Source of the DNA: an uncultured Acidimicrobiales bacterium
GTDB lineage: Bacteria > Actinomycetota > Acidimicrobiia > Acidimicrobiales > SHLQ01
DNA length: 56,304 bases
Assembly: GCA_938084885.1 (NCBI GenBank)
Contig: CALKGG010000029.1
Span: 1 to 56,304, forward strand
Reading direction: 5' to 3'
The stretch's first letter is position 1. Each line of letters begins with the position of its first letter. This document shows, one piece after another, positions 44,917-53,125 of this stretch. The notes under the pieces are model-generated. The model saw only the letters and a program-made list of their open reading frames with translations, was not told where the DNA came from and ran no database searches. Position numbers and translations under genes: made by a program.

Positions 44917-46227
44917 CTAAACGCTCGGCACCCAGTGACCGGGAAGTGCATGGGCGGGTGCTTGCGGTCGAAACGACAGCGACGCATCGTGGGCGAGGGT
45001 GGGCATGGTCTTTGCTCGAAGCGGGGTGAGCCATCGTTGTTCGAGCGGCGACCGTAGTTTGAACCACGTCGCGCCAGCTTCTACTCCGTTACCTTCGGCT
45101 AACCGATCCGAGCTGCCGAGATAGAAGACCCGGTTTGGTTGCGTGGCGCTTTCGACGAACACGTGAATTGTCCGACGCCGCTTCTGGGCGTCGAACTCAT
45201 GACCATCGAACAGCGCTCGGTGCTCCATGCCAGCGTCCCACCGGAACACTGTGGAGGTCTCGACCGGGCTCGAGTCGAGGTCGTCGAGGTCGACGACCAG
45301 GGCGAGGTGCGAGCCGGCGCTGAATAGCTGGTCGCTGATCGAATGCACGTCGGTGCCACTCGGGTCGAAGTGCAGCGGGAGTTCCGCAGTGACATAGTGC
45401 GAGCCGCGAATGAGCGTTGGCCAGTCGCTGACCGCTGCCCGTCCACCAGGTTCGCTGTGTTCACGTTGATCGGCGGGCTGGTGCGCTGTGGGCGTTTCGT
45501 CGAGGGTTAGGTCGATGGTCTCGTCCTGGGGCCCAACGGTTACTTCGGCGTCGACTGCGTCGTTGCTTGCGTTGATGAGCGGTTCGGCCGGTGTGTCTTC
45601 GACAGTGACCTTTGGTGGCCGAGGCTCAAGATCGAGCTGGAGTGTGATTGGCATGCTGTCGTGCATTGGGAGGGTGTCGCCGAGCGAGTCGGACACCTCG
45701 TGAGAGCGTTTGATGGTGACGGTGCCGTCTGCGGCTTCGAGCGCCTCGATGCGGAGCGTCTCGATGCGGGAGAACGGAAGGCTCGCCGACATGATATGTG
45801 GATCAAGATCGATGTCTGGGTTGATGAGCAGGACCCGCATCATCGACGCGAGGGTCAGTGGGATTCGCGGGCTGAGTTCGACGAGGCCTTCTGCGAAGCG
45901 GTCAGGGTCACCGGATAGCTCGCTGAGGTCGCGTAGGTCCATCGGTGCAAGCCATTGTTCGAGCGTGCTCAGGGTGTTCACGAGCACTGCCTGATTGCTG
46001 AAGTTCTCCGCGGTGACGAGGACGACGAGTTCGCCTGCGAAGTTCAGCGCGACCGATAGTGGTCCTGTCCGGTCATGTTCCCAGTGGGCGATTGGAAGCA
46101 CGGTCTCACCAACGGTGACGCCGAGGTCTCGTTGCAAAACAGACATGACATCGCTGCCCAGTTCGTCGCGAGCAACAAAGTGGTGCAAACGGTCATTGTC
46201 GACCACAAAGAGAACGCTTCGGTCCAT
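44917..46227 (-). CDS. Protein of unknown function, 436 aa
   Basis: I do not recognise this family. Residues 1-180 form an ordered alpha/beta region (DRSVLFVVDNDRLHHFVARD; FAGELVVLVTAENFSNQAVL; MMRVLLINPDIDLDPHI). About 180-265 is acidic and low in order (TVGPQDETIDLTLDETPTAHQ). The C-terminal part (about 275-436) is again ordered with VTAELPLHFDPSG and RTIHVFVESATQPNRVFYLGSS. No signal peptide, membrane helix or enzyme motif was found. It converges with the lipoprotein gene (13 bp) and its start lies just before the palindromic element. Confidence 0.6.
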   Translation of the reverse strand: MDRSVLFVVDNDRLHHFVARDELGSDVMSVLQRDLGVTVGETVLPIAHWEHDRTGPLSVALNFAGELVVLVTAENFSNQAVLVNTLSTLEQWLAPMDLRDLSELSGDPDRFAEGLVELSPRIPLTLASMMRVLLINPDIDLDPHIMSASLPFSRIETLRIEALEAADGTVTIKRSHEVSDSLGDTLPMHDSMPITLQLDLEPRPPKVTVEDTPAEPLINASNDAVDAEVTVGPQDETIDLTLDETPTAHQPADQREHSEPGGRAAVSDWPTLIRGSHYVTAELPLHFDPSGTDVHSISDQLFSAGSHLALVVDLDDLDSSPVETSTVFRWDAGMEHRALFDGHEFDAQKRRRTIHVFVESATQPNRVFYLGSSDRLAEGNGVEAGATWFKLRSPLEQRWLTPLRAKTMPTLAHDASLSFRPQAPAHALPGHWVPSV

Positions 46228-46286
46228 GCGGTGAACGGTAGTTCAGCACCGCACCAGCTTCGGGCCTTTCCCCCCGCAACTCCGCA

Positions 46287-46523
46287 ATGGGGTCAGGTCT
46301 CATTCATAACCCCCGCAGCCATGGGGTCAGGTCTCATTCATAACCACGACGCGCCAAAACGACCGTTTTTCAACGAGTTTGCTGAAGCGATGCAAACAGT
46401 TCGAACCGCCATGCGTCGGGAGACCGATTCTGCAAGTGTTGGTGATCGTTGAAAAATCAAAGGTCAGGTTATGAATGAGACCTGACCCCGCTCGAGTTTG
46501 GGTTATGAATGAGACCTGACCCC
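46287..46523. mobile_element. REPIN/MITE-like palindromic element, 237 bp
   Basis: The left side has two direct copies (46287-46311 and 46321-46345) of a motif beginning ATGGGGTCAGGTCTCATTCA. The right side has two inverted copies (46467-46489 and 46501-46523) ending GAGACCTGACCCC. The spacing is 34 bp on both sides. An inner inverted repeat, TTTTTCAACGA (46366-46376) with TCGTTGAAAAA (46446-46456), lies in the 121-bp core. The whole unit is an imperfect palindrome that fills the 302-bp gap between two genes and codes for nothing. This fits a REP doublet or non-autonomous element moved by a transposase encoded elsewhere. Confidence 0.75.
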
Positions 46524-46529
46524 GGTGGG

Positions 46530-47174
46530 TTAGTTTTGGGGGAGGGGGATGAAGTCGGGGAGGGCCATGAGGGTGAAGACGCCGCGGGCGGTGGCGACGG
46601 TCTTTTCGTCGTGGATTGCCTGGGCGTCGATGGTGAAGGCGCGGCTGGATTGGTCGACGAGCTGGGCGCGAAACTGCACGGTCTCATCGATTGGAAGCTT
46701 CGCTCGGTACGTGACTTCGAGAGTCCGCGTGTAGCCGCTCAACCCGGTGACGCGCTGCATAGCGCCCATCAGGTCGTCGAACACGGCGGCGGTAAGACCC
46801 CCGTGAGCCCGACCAGGCGCTCCCTCGAGGGCAGGTCCAACAAGCACCTCGGCGTGAACCTCGTCGCCAACAGCGATGTAGGTGACCGATGTTGGACGTA
46901 GCGGGTTGTGCTTGCCCGAATACGGCGACCCAACGAACGCTTCGAACCGTTCTCCGTCCGTAATGATCGGCGCGCCCATCGGCACAATCATTTGTGATGC
47001 GAACTCTCGCAACCGGTCATCTTCGGATCGTGGTTCGCCCGTCGCCAGAAGACTGTTCGCTTGGATCACCAGCGCTCGTGCTTCGTCGAGGACCGCATCG
47101 GGAATCGAGCGGGAAATCATGAGGTCAGCAGTGGCGTGAACAGCCTCTGCGAGTTCGGTTTTGGAATCGGACAT
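46530..47174 (-). CDS. Hotdog-fold thioesterase, PaaI type
   Basis: This 214-residue protein has a C-terminal hotdog fold from about residue 90. PGRAHGGLTAAVFDDLMGA is the family signature with the catalytic-type HGG and Asp. TRTLEVTYRAKLPIDETVQF and ATARGVFTLM are typical strands. The N-terminal 80 residues form an extra helical part. It probably hydrolyses acyl-CoA esters; the acyl group is unknown. The ATG before SDSKTELAE is used; a start 10 codons earlier is possible. Its stop lies seven bases from the palindromic element. Confidence 0.75.
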   Translation of the reverse strand: MSDSKTELAEAVHATADLMISRSIPDAVLDEARALVIQANSLLATGEPRSEDDRLREFASQMIVPMGAPIITDGERFEAFVGSPYSGKHNPLRPTSVTYIAVGDEVHAEVLVGPALEGAPGRAHGGLTAAVFDDLMGAMQRVTGLSGYTRTLEVTYRAKLPIDETVQFRAQLVDQSSRAFTIDAQAIHDEKTVATARGVFTLMALPDFIPLPQN

Positions 47175-47297
47175 CCCTGCGACTCTTGACCACATTTCGC
47201 GCATGAACCAAGTCGAGGCGGACGAAAATCGGCGGTGAAGTCACGCAAGTTGAAAGGGTCCACGCCTCTATCAGTGCGGCGCGCCATGATGTGAATA

Positions 47298-48167
47298 ATG
47301 ATGTCACCGCAATACGTGGAAACAATCGAAGCGGTCGACGCAATTCGGGAACTCTGCGAGGCCAACGAGCTCACCCCCGATCAGTTTGCGAGTCAGATCA
47401 CCGACGTTTTCTACGACTATCTGATCGACGAAGACCCCCGCGACGACATCTCGGGCCTTGTGGACTACTGCGTTCAAGTTGCATCGGAAGTCTGCCAACT
47501 GTCGTTATTCGCCGATCGTGTTCTGCCGCAGCGTCTCGACAATCAGCTTCGGTGGATCCTCGATCAGCAGGGCGACGGCTTCAACCTGGCCCACACGGTC
47601 CGCAGCCTGCGATCGCGTCTCGACCTCGACGACGGGGCAGCAAAGATCGAGCTCGTCGAGCTCTGCCAGCACGGCTACGAAACACACCAGGCAATGTTCT
47701 CCGCGGTCGACTCCGAGCGCGACGTAATTGCGCTCGCCCACGAGTATCGAGTCGTCGCAGCGCTCGCCGCAGCTGTCCGTCCAACCTCGACGGGCCGGTT
47801 GGCTAGCGAAGAGAAAAGTCGTGGACTCGCATTGCCCCGCACGTTCGACCTCATCGCCCACATCGCGAACGACCCGGTCGACCAGAGCGGCAAAATCGCC
47901 CGTGATTGCCTCGTCGAACTGTGCGCGTATCCCGAGACCGTTGCCTTCGCGGCGCTCCGATTGCCCATACACCTGCTCACGAGCGACCAACGGCGTGAGC
48001 TGCACGAGATCTACGTCGACCACGAAGAACGCCTCGGCCCCCAAGCAGTTCGAATCTTCATCACGGACGAGCAGTTGCGAGACCGTGAGATCCTTCGAAG
48101 CGTTCTATGGCAAGCAAACGACGTGACACGCATGGTCAGCGCCAGCGACCACACGTCGGCCTCGTAA
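47298..48167 (+). CDS. Hypothetical protein, 289 aa, helical
   Basis: I do not recognise the family. The protein is soluble and largely helical, with many Leu, Asp and Arg residues, several cysteines (ELCEAN, DYCVQVASEVCQLS, ELCQHGY, LVELCAYPE) that do not form a clear metal motif, and no signal peptide. The even codon use and long clean frame support a gene. It begins with two adjacent ATG codons, neither with a strong ribosome binding site, 123 bp from the divergent thioesterase gene. Function unknown. Confidence 0.6.
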   Translation: MMSPQYVETIEAVDAIRELCEANELTPDQFASQITDVFYDYLIDEDPRDDISGLVDYCVQVASEVCQLSLFADRVLPQRLDNQLRWILDQQGDGFNLAHTVRSLRSRLDLDDGAAKIELVELCQHGYETHQAMFSAVDSERDVIALAHEYRVVAALAAAVRPTSTGRLASEEKSRGLALPRTFDLIAHIANDPVDQSGKIARDCLVELCAYPETVAFAALRLPIHLLTSDQRRELHEIYVDHEERLGPQAVRIFITDEQLRDREILRSVLWQANDVTRMVSASDHTSAS

Positions 48168-48285
48168 GCTAAACGCAACGTCGAACAACCTGCGCCCGCA
48201 CCTGCGCCATTCGTCTGCGACCGGGTCCGCGGCGAGCGCTCGGTGCCCTGGGGCGTTGCGAGCGAACCGTCGATAGGGTGCTGTC

Positions 48286-48615
48286 GTGGATCCCTGGATG
48301 ATTGTGGCTCTCGTCGTCGGTGCGGGTTTTGTTGTGCTGTTGATCGCTCCGACGATTCATCGCAATATCAACGAGAAGTCACGCAACGAGGCGGAATCGA
48401 CGCGTGTGTCGAGGGCCGAAAGACTACGTACGTCGGCCGACGGGAAAACCCTGCGATTCGACAATGCAGGAAAGGCAACCCTGCTTCGAGACCGCCTGCT
48501 GCTCAACGGCGTACGGGCCGAACTCATTGGAGAGGATGGCCAAACGCTCGTGATCTACAACGCAGCCGATGAGGCCACGGTGAGCAACGTTATGGACGAG
48601 CTCGGTATCGGCTAA
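48286..48615 (+). CDS. Small membrane-anchored hypothetical protein, 109 aa
   Basis: GTG start before DPWMIVALVVGAGFVVLLIA, a single N-terminal membrane helix (about residues 4-24). The rest is a small cytoplasmic domain of about 55 residues (KTLRFDNAGKATLLRDRLLL; LVIYNAADEATVSNVMDELG) with a beta-alpha look. Not recognised. Its last 26 bases overlap the end of the convergent SWIM protein gene, so the two messages are antisense to each other at their 3' ends. Confidence 0.6.
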   Translation: MDPWMIVALVVGAGFVVLLIAPTIHRNINEKSRNEAESTRVSRAERLRTSADGKTLRFDNAGKATLLRDRLLLNGVRAELIGEDGQTLVIYNAADEATVSNVMDELGIG

Positions 48616-49177
48616 GACCCCGCTTGATAGCACCCCGTGCATCGACGACGACGGGCCCGGCATCGACTTCGTCGACGATCAGCTCCGGTTCGTGGTCGAG
48701 ATGCAACGGCGTCATTGGCGGGATTGTCGGCGCCTTTGACCAGTTGCCTGCAAGAAAATCGCTCGTCGACCCGTCGCTGGCAATCTCCACCGGCACAAGA
48801 TCATCGTTTGTGACTCCACCCGCCCAGATTGCGAGCAGCCGACCGTTCGCTTCGATCTCTTCGGCAATGCCAAGAATGCCAGCCAACCCGTGGGTGCAAA
48901 TGTCGCCTGCATCAGGACATGTGCATTCAGAAACAACATCGGGCGCTCCGGGAGCATCGCCGGGTCGTGCAGGAGCCTCGACGGTCACGGTCACGTCGAA
49001 CACCTCACCGCTCGGGTCGGCCACGGTGGTCTCGGCAATGCCCGGGCCAATATCGACAGTGCCGACGTTGTTTCCGCGGTGGAGTCGCCGGGCTTTGGCC
49101 ATTCGGCCCGGGTCGCCGAGATCGATAGCGAGGTTGGCGACGGCGCGTGCTTCATCGGAACGGAGTGGGCGTCTCAT
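48590..49177 (-). CDS. SWIM zinc-finger domain protein
   Basis: In this 195-residue protein ECTCPDAGDICTHGLAG (about residues 85-101) gives the CxCx(n)CxH zinc motif of SWIM domains, which bind DNA or protein partners. The start ATG overlaps the SNF2 helicase stop by four bases, so they are translated together. Pairs of a SWIM protein and an SNF2-type helicase are common in actinobacteria and cyanobacteria, and the two are thought to act as one remodelling unit. No other domain is visible. Confidence 0.8.
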   Translation of the reverse strand: MRRPLRSDEARAVANLAIDLGDPGRMAKARRLHRGNNVGTVDIGPGIAETTVADPSGEVFDVTVTVEAPARPGDAPGAPDVVSECTCPDAGDICTHGLAGILGIAEEIEANGRLLAIWAGGVTNDDLVPVEIASDGSTSDFLAGNWSKAPTIPPMTPLHLDHEPELIVDEVDAGPVVVDARGAIKRGLSRYRARP

Positions 49178-52158
49178 ACGAGTACCGGCTGACGTGCGGA
49201 GGGATCGAGTCGGAGGAGTTCTTTCAACTCGTCGGTGGAGAGCTCGGTCAGCCACGACTCGTCGGTGCCGACAACAGCGTCGGCGAGCGCACGCTTCTCG
49301 GTGAGCATGGTGTCGATGCGCTCTTCGAGGGTTCCGCGACACACGAGCTTGTGCACAAAGACAGTCTTGTCTTGGCCAATGCGCCAGGTGCGGTCGGTGG
49401 CCTGGTCTTCGACGGCGGGGTTCCACCATCGATCGAAGTGGATGACGCGGCTGGCAGCGGTGAGGTTGAGGCCGGTTCCGCCGGCACGAAGCGAGATCAA
49501 TTGCACTGGTGGGCCGTGGTCGCTCTGGAACGTGTCGACCATGTGCTGGCGCTTCTTGAGCGTTGTCCCGCCGTGCAAGAATGGCGTTTCGTGGCCGTAC
49601 TTGGCTTCGATATGGCTGGAGAGTAGCAGGCCCATTTCGCGGTATTGGGTGAAGATCAGGGTGCGTTCCCCGGCTTCGAAGATGGTCTCGAGGAGCTCGT
49701 CGAGCCGCTCGAGCTTGCCCGAACGCTCGTCGGCGCCTACTTCGCCTTCACGAAGGAAATGCGCTGGATGATTGCACACTTGCTTGAGCTTGGTGAGCGT
49801 CGATAGTACGAGGCCGCGCCGTTCCATGCCGGTGGCTTCGGCTGCGCTCTTGACGAAGTCGTCGAGGACTGCCTGATACAGGCCAGCCTGTTCGGGGGTG
49901 AGCGTCGACCACGCGACCTGTTCGACCTTGTCGGGGAGGTCGGGGACCAGTGACCGGTCGGCTTTGGTGCGGCGCAGCACGAAGGGTGCTGTGAGGCGCC
50001 GCAGCGAATCGAGTGCTTCGATGCCCTCGTCGCCTTCGCCGCGCTCGATGGGGTTCGCGAACTGGTTGCGGAACCACGTGATGCCGCCGAGCATTCCGGG
50101 GTTGAGCGCATCGAGGATCGCCCACAGTTCGGTGAGCTTGTTTTCGACTGGCGTGCCGGTGAGCGCGACCCGCTGTTGGGCGTTGAGTTCGCGCACTGCG
50201 AGCGCGGCGTTGGTTCGATGGTTTTTGATGGCTTGCGCTTCGTCGCAGATGATGACGTCCCACGCAATGGCGGCGAGCTCGCCGGTGATTCGGCTCGCGG
50301 TTCCGTACGTAGTGATGACGATGTCGTGTTCGGCGGCCGCCGCAGCAAATGCTCGGCCACGGGGTCGGTCGGCCCCGTGAGCAATCATGACCGACAGCTC
50401 TGGGCTAAAGCGTGTTGCTTCGTTCTCCCAGTTGGTGACCACCGACAGCGGACAGATGACCAGGTGCGGGAGCTTCGGTAGGTCGTTGTGGAAGCGTTGG
50501 AGTGTGCGTTCGAGAATGTGCGCAAGCGCCGTAGGGGTTTTTCCGAGACCCATATCGTCGGCGAGACAGCCTCCGAGGCCGAGTCGACCAAGGAATTGGA
50601 GCCAGCCGAGTGCCCGACGTTGGTAGGGCCGTAGCTCGCCCGCAAATCCGGCTGGTTCGACCGCTTCGGTGAGTTCATCTTCGGGAAGCCCGGCGAGAAG
50701 TTCGGAAATCCAGCCTTCAGCGGTGAAGTCCTCTGAGCTGCTCGAACCCATCTCGCTGATGGTTTCTCGTAAGAGTTCCGCCGGGGTCAGTTCGCTTGCG
50801 TCGCGTCGTTGCGTCTCGAGGCGTTGGAGCGCTGCGCGCATCTGGCGCCGGTCGACCTGAACCCATTCCCCTCGAAGCGCCACGATGTCGGCACTCGATC
50901 GGGCGAGTTCTTCGAGCTCGTCTTGGGTGAGGGACACGTCGCCGAGAGCGAGGCCCCAGTCGACGTTGACCATTGCTTGGGTGAGGCCGAGGCTCCGCCC
51001 GAAGCTCGTTTCGGTTTGGGCGCGTGCGGTGAGCCGGGCTGAGCGTGACAGCAGTCCCTTGGGGGTGAGGATCGGGAGTCCGGCGAGACGGCAGGCATCG
51101 AGGCCTTCGCTCAGCAGGTCGGATACTTCGTCGAGGCTCAGCAACAGTATGTTCGGGTTTGGTTCTTCGGCGAGTACGGCAAGAGCGGCGAGTTGGCTGG
51201 AAAGCCGATCGATGAGCTCGCGCATTCGCTGACGCAACGGCACGAGACCGTGGGCATCGGCGAGCTCGAGCGCGTCGGGTGTGGTGTTCCATACATCATC
51301 GAAGCCAATGGTGGTGCCGTCGGCGGCAACCACTTCGAGGTAGAGCTGCCAGGGGGCAGCATTGTTGTCTTCGTCGTCGAGGTGCGGCGGTTCGAGGCGG
51401 CCTTGAAGCGACACGTCGGGTGCCCCAAGGACTCGACTTGAGTATTCGGCGAGTTGGGTGGACCAGTCGGCGAATGCCGATTCGTGTGCGATCGAGTCGG
51501 CGAGGAAGACGGAGTCGACGCCCGCCCAGGCTGTGGTGACCCGTCGTAGGGCAACGACGCCTGATGCGCGGGTGCGGGGAAGTTGCGGACGCCAGTCTTG
51601 TTCTTGGAGCGCGAACCGGCTGACTGCGTCGACCAAGGCGTTGGTGATCTTGATGACCTGATCGAGGACAGATTCTTCTGATGCTGCGACCATGGCTGGC
51701 GGGACGATGTCGGCGAGTTGCTTAATCGTCTCTTCCCATTCGGGGTCGGCCACCGCTGCCCAGTCGGCTCGCCAGCGCAGGCCAGCTGTTCGCAGGCTCG
51801 GTATGGCTCGGCCGCTCACGGCGATTTCGGTTGCGACCAGGGTTGCGTGGTGCAGCCATGAGATCGACGGCGACCAACGTTGGTTGGTCGAGCGTGGCAG
51901 TAGCTGTTCGGCGAGGGGGCGGAGGCTGACCGGCAGTGCAGAGACGGTCGCCATTGGGGGAGTGGAACCCATCTTTTCGAGCAACGAGATGTCGTCCGGG
52001 CGTTCACCGATAGTTGCCCGGAGGTCTGGTCCGAAGACGCCAATGGCGGCATTGGCTATGTCTCGGGGTTGGGCCTCTGGATGCTCGATCCACAGGCCGA
52101 TTTGGTCGCCGAGCCACGTTGCATGCAGCGCGTCGGCGGGAAATGACGGTCGTACCAC
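49174..52158 (-). CDS. SNF2/SWI2-family DNA helicase-like ATPase
   Basis: This 994-residue protein has about 480 N-terminal residues that form the SNF2-associated region usual in bacterial members. Motor core: Walker A ADDMGLGKT near residue 530, motif II CDEAQAIKNHRT near 638, ALTGTPVENKLTELW, and a C-terminal helicase half with IFTQYREMGLLLSSHIE, LRAGGTGLNL and ATDRTWRIGQDKTVFVHKLV. These ATPases translocate on duplex DNA and remodel protein-DNA complexes. It lies 25 bp after the NurA-like gene in one minus-strand operon and overlaps the SWIM gene downstream. Confidence 0.9.
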   Translation of the reverse strand: MVRPSFPADALHATWLGDQIGLWIEHPEAQPRDIANAAIGVFGPDLRATIGERPDDISLLEKMGSTPPMATVSALPVSLRPLAEQLLPRSTNQRWSPSISWLHHATLVATEIAVSGRAIPSLRTAGLRWRADWAAVADPEWEETIKQLADIVPPAMVAASEESVLDQVIKITNALVDAVSRFALQEQDWRPQLPRTRASGVVALRRVTTAWAGVDSVFLADSIAHESAFADWSTQLAEYSSRVLGAPDVSLQGRLEPPHLDDEDNNAAPWQLYLEVVAADGTTIGFDDVWNTTPDALELADAHGLVPLRQRMRELIDRLSSQLAALAVLAEEPNPNILLLSLDEVSDLLSEGLDACRLAGLPILTPKGLLSRSARLTARAQTETSFGRSLGLTQAMVNVDWGLALGDVSLTQDELEELARSSADIVALRGEWVQVDRRQMRAALQRLETQRRDASELTPAELLRETISEMGSSSSEDFTAEGWISELLAGLPEDELTEAVEPAGFAGELRPYQRRALGWLQFLGRLGLGGCLADDMGLGKTPTALAHILERTLQRFHNDLPKLPHLVICPLSVVTNWENEATRFSPELSVMIAHGADRPRGRAFAAAAAEHDIVITTYGTASRITGELAAIAWDVIICDEAQAIKNHRTNAALAVRELNAQQRVALTGTPVENKLTELWAILDALNPGMLGGITWFRNQFANPIERGEGDEGIEALDSLRRLTAPFVLRRTKADRSLVPDLPDKVEQVAWSTLTPEQAGLYQAVLDDFVKSAAEATGMERRGLVLSTLTKLKQVCNHPAHFLREGEVGADERSGKLERLDELLETIFEAGERTLIFTQYREMGLLLSSHIEAKYGHETPFLHGGTTLKKRQHMVDTFQSDHGPPVQLISLRAGGTGLNLTAASRVIHFDRWWNPAVEDQATDRTWRIGQDKTVFVHKLVCRGTLEERIDTMLTEKRALADAVVGTDESWLTELSTDELKELLRLDPSARQPVLV

Positions 52159-52183
52159 CTATCCACGCTAGCGGTATCTGAGT

Positions 52184-53125
52184 CTATTCGACGCTCGCTT
52201 TTCGTAATGCTCGTTGCAGGAGTCGCTGGTCGCCGAGGTAGCGGCGCAATGCGTGCTCGAGACCCTTGATTGGATAGAGGTTCTGCGGGGCGCGGTGTTC
52301 TTTGTGCGGCTCGCTCGCGTATCGGGGAAGCGTTGCTGCAACCCGATCGGCGAGTGCACGAGCAGCGACGACCGTGGCGGGCACGTCGCCCGTGGTTGTG
52401 GCGTCGACGGTGCTCGCCGACGCTTCGCAGCGAACAATCCCAGCCCAGCCGTGGGTGCGGGGCCCGGGAAGTCGCAGGTACCAGCTGAACCTGGATCCAA
52501 TCATGAACAGCGGAGAGCGTTGGCCTGCATCGAGCGTGGTGACGACCTGTTGTTGGGACGGTTCGAGGTATTGGACGTGTTGGGTTTTGATGAGCCCGAC
52601 CGTCCGTTCACCGACGCGGCCACGCAGCGGTCCGTCGAAGATGACGAGGTCGCTCGGTCCGCTCGTTGGGACGATCTGTGTTTCGAGGTGTGTCATCTCT
52701 TCGTGGATGCCGAGATAGAGGTCTTCGGGCGAACCCGTTTTGATGGCCACATGTTCGTACTCGCCAAATTCGGTGACGATCGAGGTCGCTCCGGGCGTTG
52801 GGGGAGTGAAGAACGCTCGTTTGACCGCAACATCTTGGACGGCGGCGGCGTCGCTGCTGCACGCGACCGAACCGGCAGCGACGGTGGCGCAGGTCCCTGG
52901 AAGAACTCGACCGTCATCGGTGACCCACACCCGTGCGTCGATGCGGCGCACGCCGTCGACGAAGTAGACAACGCCAACGTGGCGATGTTCGCCCGGAGTG
53001 ATCGGCGTCCACGCCTCGACCGGTGTTTCAACGTCGGCCCGCACGACGTCGGTGGACGCATCGAGTGCATCGACGTCGCCTCCTGTTCCGTACTCGGGAT
53101 CCCACGCTTCGACGGCGAACTTCAT
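52184..53125 (-). CDS. NurA-like nuclease domain protein
   Basis: This 313-residue protein has an N-terminal VVYFVDGVRRIDARVWV that resembles the first Asp motif of the NurA 5'-3' nuclease domain. Further features are DLVIFDGPLRGR near the middle, VGLIKTQHVQYL, and a C-terminal LYPIKGLEHALRRYLGD that matches the closing NurA motif. NurA normally works with the HerA helicase, but no herA is present. Here the gene overlaps sbcC by four bases. The start is the ATG before KFAVEAWDPEYG; the frame is open 39 codons upstream inside sbcC but basic and unrelated. Assignment is by motif reading only. Confidence 0.65.
   Translation of the reverse strand: MKFAVEAWDPEYGTGGDVDALDASTDVVRADVETPVEAWTPITPGEHRHVGVVYFVDGVRRIDARVWVTDDGRVLPGTCATVAAGSVACSSDAAAVQDVAVKRAFFTPPTPGATSIVTEFGEYEHVAIKTGSPEDLYLGIHEEMTHLETQIVPTSGPSDLVIFDGPLRGRVGERTVGLIKTQHVQYLEPSQQQVVTTLDAGQRSPLFMIGSRFSWYLRLPGPRTHGWAGIVRCEASASTVDATTTGDVPATVVAARALADRVAATLPRYASEPHKEHRAPQNLYPIKGLEHALRRYLGDQRLLQRALRKASVE

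Noticed and set aside
46287-46523. Regularly spaced repeats that might be a CRISPR array
   Set aside because: There are only two copies per side, the two sides are inverted relative to each other, and the spacing leaves only about 10 bp between copies. This is a palindromic element, not a CRISPR.
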